Counted from the first letter of the stretch, positions 8,505 to 17,357 are shown. The stretch: DNA of 64,000 nucleotides from Lachnospiraceae bacterium (GCA_009911035.1 QXWO01000001.1:62001-126000); one strand, 5' to 3'. Translations and numbers: made by a program. The notes: generated from the sequence alone by a model not told the origin.

Positions 8505-9286
8505 TCCGTGATATTTTTGGAAATATGTAATTTTGAATAAATGTCGGCGTAGGAAGAAGGCGATAAATTTTCCAGATAATTGGGAGAAAAGTTTTTTCTT
8601 ACGCCGGCTTTTTTTAATAGATCGATCGCTTTATTGTAGGCAATGGCGGCCTCCACATCGCTGTGGTAGGTTCCGATGAGATAATTACCGTTGATGTGTA
8701 TTCTGGCAGTGTATAATGTACCGTTTTTGGTTTCTTTACGGATAACGCCATGGTAACTGTTGAAGATTTCAATGTTTTCATATCGGAAATCCATTTCGTC
8801 CCCGTTGACGAAACGGTAATCCCTGTCCCTGACGGCATAGTTTTTGATGCCGTATCTGCTCATTATATTAATTTGCATCCCATAATCCGCAACAAAAAAA
8901 TGCCTTCCCCGGCACATGATTTTGTGGGAAGAATAATAAAACAAGTCATCAATGTCAAATTTAAGGATATCCTTTGGCGTAAGATAATACTCGAAATATT
9001 TTTTCCGCACATAAATAGGCGTGGAAAAATAAATATTGTTATCCCTGAAATTGATAAGACATACCCACTTACCAAAAGGCAGGACCTGCCGGCTGGAATA
9101 GGCGCTGATGGTAAGGGAGGTATCCGCAAGGAGCGCGCTGCCCTCCAAATAGGCGCCGTGGGCAATAAAAGCCGTGGGATAACTGCCCAGACTGATATGT
9201 TTTTTTTGATGGGTCAGGGAAGCCCGGTAATATACCGTCCCGTCTTTTTTTTGTGCCGCAAACACGCCGGGGAATTCTTGTCCCAT
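8489..9286 (-). CDS. Double AP2-like protein with degenerate HNH-like centre
   Basis: 265 aa, no assigned function. Two AP2/ERF-like repeats are visible: residues about 6-50 (GVFAAQKKDGTVYYRASL ... ISLGSY) and about 178-225 (HGVIRKETKNGTLYTARI ... LIGTYHSDVEAAIAY). Between them, RFVNGDEMDFRYENIEI aligns by eye with the HxNGxxxDNRxENL core of HNH homing endonucleases, but the His is replaced, so cleavage is unlikely. A DNA-binding regulator derived from a homing endonuclease is the best guess. AAGGAG lies 12 bases before the ATG. The last 16 bases overlap the convergent GH25 gene with no terminator between them. Confidence 0.7.
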   Translation of the reverse strand: MGQEFPGVFAAQKKDGTVYYRASLTHQKKHISLGSYPTAFIAHGAYLEGSALLADTSLTISAYSSRQVLPFGKWVCLINFRDNNIYFSTPIYVRKKYFEYYLTPKDILKFDIDDLFYYSSHKIMCRGRHFFVADYGMQINIMSRYGIKNYAVRDRDYRFVNGDEMDFRYENIEIFNSYHGVIRKETKNGTLYTARIHINGNYLIGTYHSDVEAAIAYNKAIDLLKKAGVRKNFSPNYLENLSPSSYADIYSKLHISKNITDYLRV

Positions 9287-9529
9287 AATCTATGATCACT
9301 CCTTAAATTCTATGGATTTATTTTACCATGAATCACACAAATTTGAAATAAATTCCCCCTGAATGAAATTTTTAGAAATATTTTTGGCATTAACTGTATA
9401 AAATATTAAAGAAGTATTACAAAAGTTAAGAAAATTTTATTACCCTGTATATATTTTGCAGATTTGTTCTGGCAGAAAGATTCTGGCAAGACATTTGCAT
9501 GAAGATGTATGAAGAAAGGATGCGTCAAA

Positions 9530-10162
9530 ATGTATAGAAAATTTGTCATGCAGTTATTTTTGTGTAATATGATACTGGTTTCAGGATGGTTTTGTGTAAA
9601 GGGAGCACAGATGAACCGTCTGGCTTCCCTGCCTGCTTTTGAGGTGAAGATCACAGAGGATTATTCTGCTGAACCGAAAGCGGACAGGTTCTGCGGCATA
9701 TCCAGAAGGGCCGCATCCGGGCAGCGGGTGGTGGATTATGCCGTAATAGAAAAGACCTATAAGTATGATCTTGCACCGGAGGATTATGAAGCACTGCTGA
9801 AAATTGTACAGGCAGAGGCAGGCACTGAGGATATAGAAGGAAAGATGCTGGTAGCCGGGGTAGTTTTAAACCGGGTGGACAGCAGTAAGTTTCCAGATAC
9901 AGTGACAGAAGTGGTGATGCAGAAGGAACATGGCACCTACCAGTTTTCTCCGGTCGCCAATGGCACTTACCGGAATGTGAAGGTGAACGGGGAAACCATA
10001 GAAGCTGTGGAAAGGGTAATGAAAGGGGAGGACCTTACCCAGGGGGCGCTCTACTTTGCGTCGAGAAAAGGGGCAGACCCGGAAAAGATGAAATGGTTTG
10101 ATAATTCCCTTGTAAGGCTTTTTGAACATGGAGGACATGAGTTTTTTACAAACGGAAGGTAA
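9530..10162 (+). CDS. SleB/CwlJ-type cell-wall hydrolase
   Basis: 210 aa. An N-terminal hydrophobic signal or anchor (FVMQLFLCNMILVSGWF) precedes a Hydrolase_2 domain from about residue 75. IVQAEAGTEDIEGKMLVAG contains the conserved Glu, followed by VVLNRV and later ALYFASRKG. Relatives act on spore cortex (SleB, CwlJ) or on vegetative wall; sequence alone does not separate these. The start at 9530 has GAAAGGA about ten bases upstream; the in-frame ATG at 9509 has no ribosome site. Confidence 0.85.
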   Translation: MYRKFVMQLFLCNMILVSGWFCVKGAQMNRLASLPAFEVKITEDYSAEPKADRFCGISRRAASGQRVVDYAVIEKTYKYDLAPEDYEALLKIVQAEAGTEDIEGKMLVAGVVLNRVDSSKFPDTVTEVVMQKEHGTYQFSPVANGTYRNVKVNGETIEAVERVMKGEDLTQGALYFASRKGADPEKMKWFDNSLVRLFEHGGHEFFTNGR

Positions 10163-10191
10163 ATGTTACTTAAGATTAGAGCACCTTTCCG

Positions 10192-10220
10192 TTGTAAATA
10201 CATTCTTTTTATGGTAGAAT
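10192..10220 (+). promoter_or_regulatory. Sigma-A promoter of threonine synthase gene
   Basis: TTGTAA (10192-10197), 17-base spacer, TAGAAT (10215-10220). It sits 30 bases after the wall-hydrolase stop and about 50 bases before the thrC ATG. Confidence 0.8.
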
Positions 10221-10270
10221 ATGAAATGATTTTGTATGGAATCCAGACAGGAAGAATAAAGGAGCAGAAG

Positions 10271-11758
10271 ATGGAAATTTTATATAACAGTACCAGATCA
10301 GAAGGAAATCCGGTCAAAGCATCGGAGGCAATATTAAGAGGGCTTTCACGGGACGGCGGGTTGTTTGTGCCGGAGAGGATTCCTCTTTTAGACAAGACAG
10401 TGGATGAACTGACACAAATGACGTATGGACAAACTGCCTATGAGGTAATGAAACTGTATCTGACAGATTTTACAGAAGAGGAATTAAAGGACTGTATAGC
10501 AAAAGCCTACGATGAGAAATTTGATACCGACAGGATCGCGCCTATTGTGGAAGCTGACGGGGCATATTTTTTGGAACTTTTCCATGGGGCAACCATTGCT
10601 TTTAAAGATATGGCATTGTCGATCCTGCCTCACCTTCTCACCACCTCCGCGAAGAAGAACCAAGTGAAAAATGAAATTGTGATCCTGACGGCTACCTCCG
10701 GTGATACAGGGAAAGCGGCGCTGGCAGGTTTTGCTGATGTGGAAGGAACGCGCATCGTGGTATTTTATCCCAAAAACGGTGTAAGTCCCATTCAGGAAAA
10801 GCAGATGGTGACCCAGAGGGGGGATAATACATATGTTGTGGGAATTCATGGAAATTTTGACGATGCCCAGACAGGTGTGAAGAAAATATTTGCAGACAAA
10901 GAGCTGGCTGCCTATATGGATGAAAAGGGATTCCAGTTTTCTTCCGCCAACTCTATCAACATCGGGCGCTTGGTGCCCCAGATCGTTTATTATGTTTATG
11001 CCTACGCACAAATGGTAAAGATGGGAAAAGTACAGGCAGGGGAGAAGATGAATGTGGTTGTCCCCACCGGAAACTTTGGGAATATACTGGCAGCTTTTTA
11101 TGCAAAACAGATGGGGATCCCTATTGACAGGCTGATCTGCGCATCCAATGAGAATAAGGTGTTGTACGATTTCCTGTGCCAGGGGACTTATGACAGGAAC
11201 AGGGAATTTGTCCTGACTTCGTCTCCATCCATGGATATTCTCATTTCCAGTAACTTAGAACGGCTGATCTATTACATCGGGGGAAATGACCCGGATAAGA
11301 ATAAAGAGTTGATGGAAGCACTTGTAAGTGACGGCGTATATTCTGTGACGGAAGACATGAAATCCCGCCTTACTGACTTTTACGGCAACTATGCAGACGA
11401 ACAGGAGACGGCCCGGACCATTCACGATTTATATGAAAAGACAGGATATGTGATAGATACACATACAGCAGTGGCCGCCTGCGTTTATGATAAATATAAG
11501 AAAGAGACGAAAGACGAAAAGCCTGCGGTCATTGCGTCCACGGCAAGCCCTTACAAATTCACCAGAAGCGTCATGAACGCCATTGACCATAAATATAATA
11601 CCATGGAAGACTTTGAACTGGTTGACAGGCTTTGTGAAATTTCAAAAGTAAAAGTTCCTGGCGCAATTGAGGAAATAAGAAATGCACCGGTCCGTCATGA
11701 CCATGTTTGTGAAAAGGATGAGATGAAGCAGACAGTAATGGATTTCCTTGGAATTTAA
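10271..11758 (+). CDS. thrC: Threonine synthase
   Basis: 495 aa, the long form of this PLP enzyme, which converts O-phosphohomoserine to threonine in the last step of the pathway. The N-terminus MEILYNSTRSEG is typical. The PLP-binding Lys lies in HGATIAFKDMALS (about residue 110), and the phosphate-binding loop TATSGDTGKAA is present. The ATG at 10271 follows AAGGAG; the open frame upstream (from 10163) contains the promoter and is not coding. No terminator is seen in the 47 bases before the next gene, so read-through is possible. Confidence 0.96.
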   Translation: MEILYNSTRSEGNPVKASEAILRGLSRDGGLFVPERIPLLDKTVDELTQMTYGQTAYEVMKLYLTDFTEEELKDCIAKAYDEKFDTDRIAPIVEADGAYFLELFHGATIAFKDMALSILPHLLTTSAKKNQVKNEIVILTATSGDTGKAALAGFADVEGTRIVVFYPKNGVSPIQEKQMVTQRGDNTYVVGIHGNFDDAQTGVKKIFADKELAAYMDEKGFQFSSANSINIGRLVPQIVYYVYAYAQMVKMGKVQAGEKMNVVVPTGNFGNILAAFYAKQMGIPIDRLICASNENKVLYDFLCQGTYDRNREFVLTSSPSMDILISSNLERLIYYIGGNDPDKNKELMEALVSDGVYSVTEDMKSRLTDFYGNYADEQETARTIHDLYEKTGYVIDTHTAVAACVYDKYKKETKDEKPAVIASTASPYKFTRSVMNAIDHKYNTMEDFELVDRLCEISKVKVPGAIEEIRNAPVRHDHVCEKDEMKQTVMDFLGI

Positions 11759-11805
11759 ATGGGGAAAATCCGGCCGGGTCTGGGAAAGGAAAGACATTCG
11801 GGGAT

Positions 11806-13161
11806 ATGAAACAAATTCTGATAGTAGACGATGTGGCAGCCGATCTTGAAAGCGCAGTGGAGGTACTCAAAGATTCCTACGATATAACAGCCCGGGACTC
11901 CGGGAAAAAAGCGCTGACTTTTTTGCAGGACATGCAGCCGGACTTGATTCTGCTGGATGTGAATATGCCGGATATGAACGGATATGAAGTGATGGAAGAA
12001 CTGAAAAAAGACCGGAAACTGAATGAGATCCCGGTGATTTTCTTAACGGCACAATCCGACCAGGAAAGTGAGATCAAGGGACTGAAAATGGGGGCCATGG
12101 ATTTTGTACGTAAGCCTTTTGAGCCGGAGATTATGCGCAGCAGGATAGATAAAATCCTGCGGCTGACGGAGCAGAACAGGGAATTGCAGAAGATTGCGTT
12201 AAAAGACGGCCTTACCGATCTCCTCAACAGAAGATATATGGAAAAGCTGCTGAACCAGACCGATATCAACGAGGAAAAAGGTTTTTTCCTGCTGTTTGAT
12301 CTGGATAATTTCAAGCTGGTAAATGATAATTTCGGGCATATTGTGGGGGATGAGGTTCTTATAAAATTTGCCAGAGTCTTACAGGAAGAAATCGGGTCAA
12401 AGGACAGCGCATGCCGTCTGGGGGGCGATGAGTTTGCCGTGTATGTTTCCGGCAGCCGCAGCCGGGACGAGGTAAAGCGTATGGCGAGGCGCATGATTGC
12501 CGGAATTGAGTTTGAAATTAACGACATGCTTTTGGATTCCTGTAATGTCAGGGTTTCTGTATCTATAGGAATTGCAGAAAAGCCTGTGGACGGAGATAAG
12601 TTTACAGAACTTTACGGCGCGGCGGACAAGGCGTTATATTATGTAAAGGAGAACGGAAAGAGAGGCTACCACTTTTTCCATGACGGTAAAATCGATCATG
12701 ACAATGCCGAGGAGGATATTAACCAGATCAACCTCTTACAGCTTCAGCGTCTGATTCAGGAACGGGGACATAACAGCGGCGCATACAGGGTGGGGTATGA
12801 GGGATTTAAGAGGATTTATCATTTCGTTACCCGCTGTATGGATAGAAAGAAGCAGGATGTCCAGTTGGTTCTTTTTACGGTTCAGGATACGGCAGGCGGG
12901 GATGTGGTAGAGGATATGGCTGAACGGGGAGTCAGTATCCTTGAAAAAGCAGTTGCGCATTCCCTGCGCAGGGGAGATGTGGCGACAAAGTGCGGTACTG
13001 CTCAGTATGTGGTGATACTGATGAATGCCACCAGTGAAAACGGAGAACTTGTGGCAAACAGGATCAGCAGTAAATTTGCAGAGGCTCTGGGGGATGGAAC
13101 CATGACCCTTACATATGAAATACAGAGTGCAGGCAGGACTAAAAAGCCCCAGCAGGCATAA
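11806..13161 (+). CDS. Response regulator with GGDEF domain and degenerate second GGDEF-like domain
   Basis: 451 aa. A CheY-like receiver (1 to about 120) has the phospho-acceptor Asp in LILLDVNMPDMNGYE (about residue 47) and KP near residue 102. A GGDEF domain (about 130-290) has DGLTDLLNRR, FDLDNFKLVND and an intact RLGGDEF, so it can be expected to make c-di-GMP. The allosteric RxxD site is not seen before GGDEF. The last 150 residues look like a second GGDEF fold with RRGDVATKCGTAQYVVILM in place of the active site, probably catalytically dead. No cognate kinase is nearby. The stop codon lies inside a 37-bp repeat copy. Confidence 0.88.
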   Translation: MKQILIVDDVAADLESAVEVLKDSYDITARDSGKKALTFLQDMQPDLILLDVNMPDMNGYEVMEELKKDRKLNEIPVIFLTAQSDQESEIKGLKMGAMDFVRKPFEPEIMRSRIDKILRLTEQNRELQKIALKDGLTDLLNRRYMEKLLNQTDINEEKGFFLLFDLDNFKLVNDNFGHIVGDEVLIKFARVLQEEIGSKDSACRLGGDEFAVYVSGSRSRDEVKRMARRMIAGIEFEINDMLLDSCNVRVSVSIGIAEKPVDGDKFTELYGAADKALYYVKENGKRGYHFFHDGKIDHDNAEEDINQINLLQLQRLIQERGHNSGAYRVGYEGFKRIYHFVTRCMDRKKQDVQLVLFTVQDTAGGDVVEDMAERGVSILEKAVAHSLRRGDVATKCGTAQYVVILMNATSENGELVANRISSKFAEALGDGTMTLTYEIQSAGRTKKPQQA

Positions 13162-13274
13162 CAAACGCTGTCATGCTTTGCAGACCAGCTTATTGTAACA
13201 AACGCTGCCACATTTTGCGGGAAGGCTTATTGTAATAAGAATAAGCCGGACTTCAAAGTGTGGCAGCGTTTATT
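13160..13274. repeat. 37-bp dispersed repeat, locus A (two minus copies and one plus copy)
   Basis: Two reverse-oriented units occupy 13160-13196 and 13197-13233, directly abutting, and one forward unit lies at 13238-13274. The middle and last units face each other, so AAACGCTGCCACA and TGTGGCAGCGTTT can pair in a long hairpin between the convergent REC-GGDEF and citrate synthase genes. This may act as a two-way terminator. The first unit overlaps the REC-GGDEF stop codon. Confidence 0.85.
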
Positions 13275-13348
13275 TCGTTTATTTTATATAAGGATATTTA
13301 CGAAGTGTACAGGCACTGCTATGCCCAACTGTTTGAACATGTGTTTAT

Positions 13349-14716
13349 TCACTGGCGTTCCAACATACTGATATAGGCGCGTTCTCCGCCGATTGGCTTA
13401 TAGGCGGGACGAATAATTTTGCCGTTGTTTGCCAGCTCTTCCATACGGTGGGCGCTCCACCCTGCAATACGGGCAATGGCAAAAATCGGAGTATAAAGCT
13501 CTAAGGGCAGTCCCAGCATATGGTAAACAAAACCGGAATAGAAGTCCACATTGATGCTGACACCCTTATACATCTGCCTCTGGCCGGAAATGATTTCCGG
13601 AGCAAGCCTCTCAACAAGAGAATAGAGGGCGAATTCCTTTTCCAGTCCCTTTTCTACAGAGAGCTTTTCCACGAAAGATTTCAGGACTTCGGCACGGGGG
13701 TCGGACTTGGAATAAATCGCATGTCCTACACCATAGATAAGCCCTGCGTGGTCGAATGCCTCTTTGTTTAGAAGCCGCTTTAAGTAATTGCCTACTTCCT
13801 CCTCGTCAGCCCAGTCTTTGACTTCCTGCTTCATTTCCTCGAACATCTGGACAACCTTGATATTTGCGCCGCCGTGGCGGGGGCCTTTCAGGGAACCGAT
13901 AGCCGCTGCGATGACGGAATAGGTGTCGGTCAGGGAAGAAGTGACAACATGGGTGGTAAAGGAGGAATTGTTACCGCCGCCGTGCTCCATATGTAATACC
14001 AGGGCTACATCTAAAAGCCTTGCCTCTAAGGGGGTGTAGGAACTGTCCGGGCGCAGGATGCGCAGGATATTTTCAGCCGTTGAAAGCTCCGGGTCAGGCT
14101 GGTGGATATAAAGGCTCTTGCCGTCATGGTAATGGCAGTATGCCTGATAGCCGTATATGGACAAGAGCGGAAACAGGCTGATAAGCTGTAAGCACTGTCT
14201 TAAAACGTTAGGCAGGGAGACATCGTCAGCCCGGTCATCATAGGAATATAAAGTCAGCACGCTGCGGGCCAGCGTGTTCATCATATCGCTGCTGGGAGCC
14301 TTCATAATGATGTCTCTTACAAAGCTGGTAGGAAGGGAGCGGTATTTCGCCAGGAGAATTCTGAAATCAGCCAGTTCCTTTTCATCGGGAAGCTTGTCAA
14401 ACAAAAGCAGGTAAGCCACTTCCTCAAAGCCAAAACGGTTGTCTCCGGTAAAACCTTTCACAAGATCCTTTACGTCATAGCCCCGGTAGAACAGACGGCC
14501 GTGGGCAGGAACTTCGGCGCCGTCCACGATTTTCTTGGCCCGGACGTCGGAAATATTGGTCAGACCGGCTAAAACACCTTTGCCGTTTAAGTCACGCAGA
14601 CCTCTCTTGACATCGTACTTGGTGAAGAGTTCTGTATCAATAATGTCAGCCTGTTCGCTCATTTTAGCAAGACGGACGATATCGGGTGTAATTTCGGAAA
14701 AAGCATTATGATCCAT
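13349..14716 (-). CDS. Citrate synthase (Si type)
   Basis: 455 aa, of the citrate/2-methylcitrate synthase family, condensing oxaloacetate and acetyl-CoA. Visible motifs are MEHGGGNNSSFTTHV, the His-containing GVGHAIYSKSDPRAE, and VDFYSGFVYHMLG with the catalytic Asp. The N-terminal 50 residues extend beyond the short Bacillus form. The ATG at 14716 follows AAAGGAGCC by seven bases. Monocistronic, with its own promoter (14764-14793) divergent from pckA. Isocitrate dehydrogenase and a second, unrelated citrate or homocitrate synthase lie at 51.8-55.2 kb. Confidence 0.93.
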   Translation of the reverse strand: MDHNAFSEITPDIVRLAKMSEQADIIDTELFTKYDVKRGLRDLNGKGVLAGLTNISDVRAKKIVDGAEVPAHGRLFYRGYDVKDLVKGFTGDNRFGFEEVAYLLLFDKLPDEKELADFRILLAKYRSLPTSFVRDIIMKAPSSDMMNTLARSVLTLYSYDDRADDVSLPNVLRQCLQLISLFPLLSIYGYQAYCHYHDGKSLYIHQPDPELSTAENILRILRPDSSYTPLEARLLDVALVLHMEHGGGNNSSFTTHVVTSSLTDTYSVIAAAIGSLKGPRHGGANIKVVQMFEEMKQEVKDWADEEEVGNYLKRLLNKEAFDHAGLIYGVGHAIYSKSDPRAEVLKSFVEKLSVEKGLEKEFALYSLVERLAPEIISGQRQMYKGVSINVDFYSGFVYHMLGLPLELYTPIFAIARIAGWSAHRMEELANNGKIIRPAYKPIGGERAYISMLERQ

Positions 14717-14763
14717 ACTAATAGGCTCCTTTCTTTAAAAACAATATTTAACTTACGTCTGGT

Positions 14764-14793
14764 ATTATATAGAGAGAAAGTTAATTTTGTCAG
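14764..14793 (-). promoter_or_regulatory. Sigma-A promoter of citrate synthase
   Basis: Read on the minus strand: CTGACA (14793-14788), 18-base spacer, TATAAT (14769-14764), about 50 bases upstream of the ATG at 14716. Confidence 0.75.
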
Positions 14794-14950
14794 TTAATTA
14801 CAAGAAATGAAAGAACATTTCAGAAAATATAATATAAATATATTAACATGCATAAATGTTTGAAACAAGGGAAAATTTATATGTTTACAAATTTTTTATA
14901 AATTAGAAACAAAATTTAAAATTTTTGAGAAAAAATGAAGTTCATTAATA

Positions 14951-14979
14951 TTGACTTTTAAAGGCAGGTTTGAGATAAT
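14951..14979 (+). promoter_or_regulatory. Sigma-A promoter of pckA
   Basis: TTGACT (14951-14956), 17-base spacer, GATAAT (14974-14979). It leaves an untranslated leader of about 110 bases. The rest of the 382-base divergent gap (14717-15098) is A/T rich with no other feature seen. Confidence 0.75.
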
Positions 14980-15098
14980 ACAGTAGGTGTGCTGGATAGA
15001 GGCACATTTCTTGTAAAAGACCGCCGCGGGGGTGGAAATATAGTTCCTTATGCCTGACGGCGTCTGCAAATATACCAAAATTAAGGAGGACGTATAAT

Positions 15099-16805
15099 AT
15101 GTCAACAAAAGCGTATTATCCAATTTCCGAAATCGGCAAAGGTAAAGTCGGATTTTCCAAAACCCGTTCCATTATCGAAGCTGCATTTTACGGAAACAAT
15201 GTGGTAAAGGTAAACACATTGAAAGAAGCGTATGATTTAGCCAAAAATTCACCTGGAACAATTGTAACAGATATGCCTGTTAAAGATGGTGAGACATTTG
15301 GCCTTGAGAAAGATGCTAAGGTTCTTTTATTTAACGATGGCGCGGTAACTGGCCGTTACGCAGCAGCACGCCGCATCAAAGGAGAACCGGGCGTTGACGA
15401 AGCAAAGCTTGACAAGGTTGTTATGGACGCAGTTTACAATACACGCTGGAAAACTATGTACCATGCAGAGTGCTTTGTAGGTCTTGATCCTGAATTTATG
15501 GTAAAAGCCCACCTTCTGATTCCGGAAGGGGAAGAAAACCTCCTTTACAACTGGATGATCAACTTCCAGTATATGTCAGATGAATATGTTAAAATGTACA
15601 GGAAATCCAAACCGGTTGGCGATGGAAAAGAGCCTGACATTTACATCTTCTCCGATCCCCAGTGGGCGCCTCACGACGCACCTGACGTTGATTATAGCTG
15701 CTTAAGCGATCCTCTTACCCTGTGCTATTTTGACACCAATGAAAACTGCGCAGCTATTCTTGGTATGAGATATTTCGGTGAGCATAAGAAAGGCACACTG
15801 ACCATGGCATGGGCTCTTGCAAACAGAAACGGCTATGCAGCATGCCACGGCGGACAGAAGGAATATACCCTTGCTGATGGTTCCAAGTTCGTTGCTTCCG
15901 TATATGGTCTGTCAGGGTCCGGAAAATCCACACTTACACATGCAAAACATGGAGGCAAATATCCTATTACCGTTCTTCATGACGATGCATTCATCATCAA
16001 CACTGATACATGTGCTTCTGTAGCATTAGAGCCTACTTACTTTGACAAGACGGCTGACTACCCTACAGGATGTCCTGACAATGAATATCTGTTATCCGCA
16101 CAGAACTGTTCTGCAACGCTTGATGAGAACGGAAATATCCAGCTTGTAACAGAGGATATCAGAAATGGTAACGGACGTGCTATCAAGTCCAAGCTGTGGT
16201 CTCCTAACCGTGTAGATAAGATTGATGCTCCTGTTAATGCAATCTTCTGGATCATGAAAGACCCTACCATTCCTCCTGTAGTTAAGTTGAAAGGTGCAGC
16301 TTTAGCTTCCGTTATGGGCGCTACACTTGCTACCAAGACTTCCACAGCAGAGCGTGTTGCAGCAGGTACAGACTTAAATGCACTGCGTATTGTGCCTTAC
16401 GCTAACCCGTTCAGAACCTATCCTCTGGTTCATGACTATGATAAGTTCAAGAAGTTGGTTGAGGAGAAGAACGTAGCATGCTATATCGTAAACACAGGCG
16501 ACTTCATGGGAACAAAGGTTAAACCTGCCGATACATTGGGAATCCTTGAGACGATCGTTGAAGGCAAAGCCGTATTTGAGAAATGGGGCAGCTTTGATGA
16601 TGTTGAGATTATGTATGACTGGGAAGGCAAGACTGCTGACTTCAAGCCTGACTTAAACGATGCAGAATACAAGGCAGCATTGAAGAACGCTATGCAGAAC
16701 CGTGTAGATGCAGTAAAAGGATTTGCTGAGAAGAAGGAAGGTTATGACAAACTTCCTGACGAAGCACTTGAAGCTGTTCAGAAACTGGTTGACGCTCTTA
16801 ACTAA
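15099..16805 (+). CDS. pckA: Phosphoenolpyruvate carboxykinase (ATP)
   Basis: 568 aa. Interconverts oxaloacetate and PEP with ATP/ADP. The P-loop GLSGSGKSTLTHA (about residue 275) and the metal-binding LHDDAF motif are characteristic of the ATP-dependent family, and RYFGEHKKGT supplies the active-site Arg and Lys region. In fermentative gut bacteria the enzyme often runs in the ATP-forming, CO2-fixing direction; that is family knowledge. AAGGAGG lies ten bases before the ATG. Codon use is biased to a narrow set compared with neighbours, as in highly expressed genes. Followed by a strong terminator. Confidence 0.97.
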   Translation: MSTKAYYPISEIGKGKVGFSKTRSIIEAAFYGNNVVKVNTLKEAYDLAKNSPGTIVTDMPVKDGETFGLEKDAKVLLFNDGAVTGRYAAARRIKGEPGVDEAKLDKVVMDAVYNTRWKTMYHAECFVGLDPEFMVKAHLLIPEGEENLLYNWMINFQYMSDEYVKMYRKSKPVGDGKEPDIYIFSDPQWAPHDAPDVDYSCLSDPLTLCYFDTNENCAAILGMRYFGEHKKGTLTMAWALANRNGYAACHGGQKEYTLADGSKFVASVYGLSGSGKSTLTHAKHGGKYPITVLHDDAFIINTDTCASVALEPTYFDKTADYPTGCPDNEYLLSAQNCSATLDENGNIQLVTEDIRNGNGRAIKSKLWSPNRVDKIDAPVNAIFWIMKDPTIPPVVKLKGAALASVMGATLATKTSTAERVAAGTDLNALRIVPYANPFRTYPLVHDYDKFKKLVEEKNVACYIVNTGDFMGTKVKPADTLGILETIVEGKAVFEKWGSFDDVEIMYDWEGKTADFKPDLNDAEYKAALKNAMQNRVDAVKGFAEKKEGYDKLPDEALEAVQKLVDALN

Positions 16806-16828
16806 TTTGATGATTACAAATTGGCATA

Positions 16829-16858
16829 AAAACCGGACAGGGTATCCTGTCCGGTTTT
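16829..16858 (+). terminator. Intrinsic terminator of pckA
   Basis: AAAACCGGACAGG, a four-base loop, then CCTGTCCGGTTTT: a perfect 13-bp stem ending in its own T-run. A 37-bp repeat unit begins four bases later. Confidence 0.92.
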
Positions 16859-16862
16859 GCTT

Positions 16863-16899
16863 ACAATAAGCTGTCTCGCGGAGCGTGGCAGCGTTTGTT
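16863..16899 (+). repeat. 37-bp dispersed repeat, locus B
   Basis: One full forward unit (ACAATAAGC ... GCGTTTGTT). It starts just after the pckA terminator. A degenerate second unit may follow at about 16900-16936 (CATAAGGATAGCCCG...GAAGCGTG). Confidence 0.85.
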
Positions 16900-17019
16900 A
16901 ACATAAGGATAGCCCGTGAAGCGTGCAGATTGGGGAAATACATGTTTGAAGTTTTCCGTCATAATTTATATCGTCTGTCCAGTCAGAACGTTTTACCTAT
17001 AAATTTGCAAAAATACCAG

Positions 17020-17048
17020 TTGTATTTTGACTTCATATTGGATATAAT
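17020..17048 (+). promoter_or_regulatory. Sigma-A promoter of the 6S-like RNA
   Basis: TTGTAT (17020-17025), 17-base spacer, TATAAT (17043-17048). The predicted transcript start falls at about 17055, right at the closing stem of the RNA. Confidence 0.8.
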
Positions 17049-17054
17049 AAAATT

Positions 17055-17240
17055 AACCTGAGATGTTCGATAATTCCTGTTAGTTTTGAACCTACAGATA
17101 CTTTAAACGGGATTCCTATATCATCTGGCGGCTGTCAAGCCCTCACTCATTGAGGATTGGAAGGGAAGGCAAATGTGCAGGTTGCGGTCACCCACCTAGC
17201 TCGGCTAGGAGTCAAAAGGCAGGAACCGGCATTTTGGGGA
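17055..17240 (+). ncRNA. ssrS: 6S RNA candidate
   Basis: About 185 nt with no credible open frame, preceded by a strong promoter. The 5' end CCTGAGATG (17057-17065) pairs over nine positions with CATTTTGGG (17230-17238), counting G-U pairs. The CTGAGATGTTCG start resembles the 5' end of Escherichia coli 6S RNA, and the long imperfect helix with a central open region (around GGGATTCCTATAT and GGTCACCCACC) fits the 6S shape. 6S RNA mimics an open promoter and sequesters the housekeeping RNA polymerase holoenzyme. Assigned from memory of the family; a covariance-model search would settle it. Confidence 0.75.
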
Positions 17241-17251
17241 TAAGTCAAATA

Positions 17252-17271
17252 CCCCGCAGTTCGCTGCGGGG
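17252..17271 (+). other. GC-rich TTCG hairpin 3' of the 6S-like RNA
   Basis: CCCCGCAG, TTCG loop, CTGCGGGG: a perfect 8-bp stem without a T-tract. It may be a 3' boundary or stabilising element rather than a terminator. Confidence 0.6.
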
Positions 17272-17292
17272 CATTAGACATGCATACAGAAG

Positions 17293-17321
17293 AAAAGCAG
17301 CCTATAAATGGGCTGCTTTTT
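17293..17321 (+). terminator. Intrinsic terminator upstream of the SpoIID-like gene
   Basis: AAAAGCAGCC, seven-base loop, GGGCTGCTTTTT. It probably ends 6S RNA transcription. An in-frame ATG at 17280 lies upstream of this hairpin, which argues for a later start of the next gene. Confidence 0.85.
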
Positions 17322-17357
17322 CTATGGTGGAAAAGCAGAGCAGAAATGAGGGGATTT

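Noticed and set aside
11877-12527. 216-codon open frame on the minus strand
   Set aside because: It lies opposite the REC-GGDEF gene; low-complexity Ser/Arg composition typical of an antisense frame.
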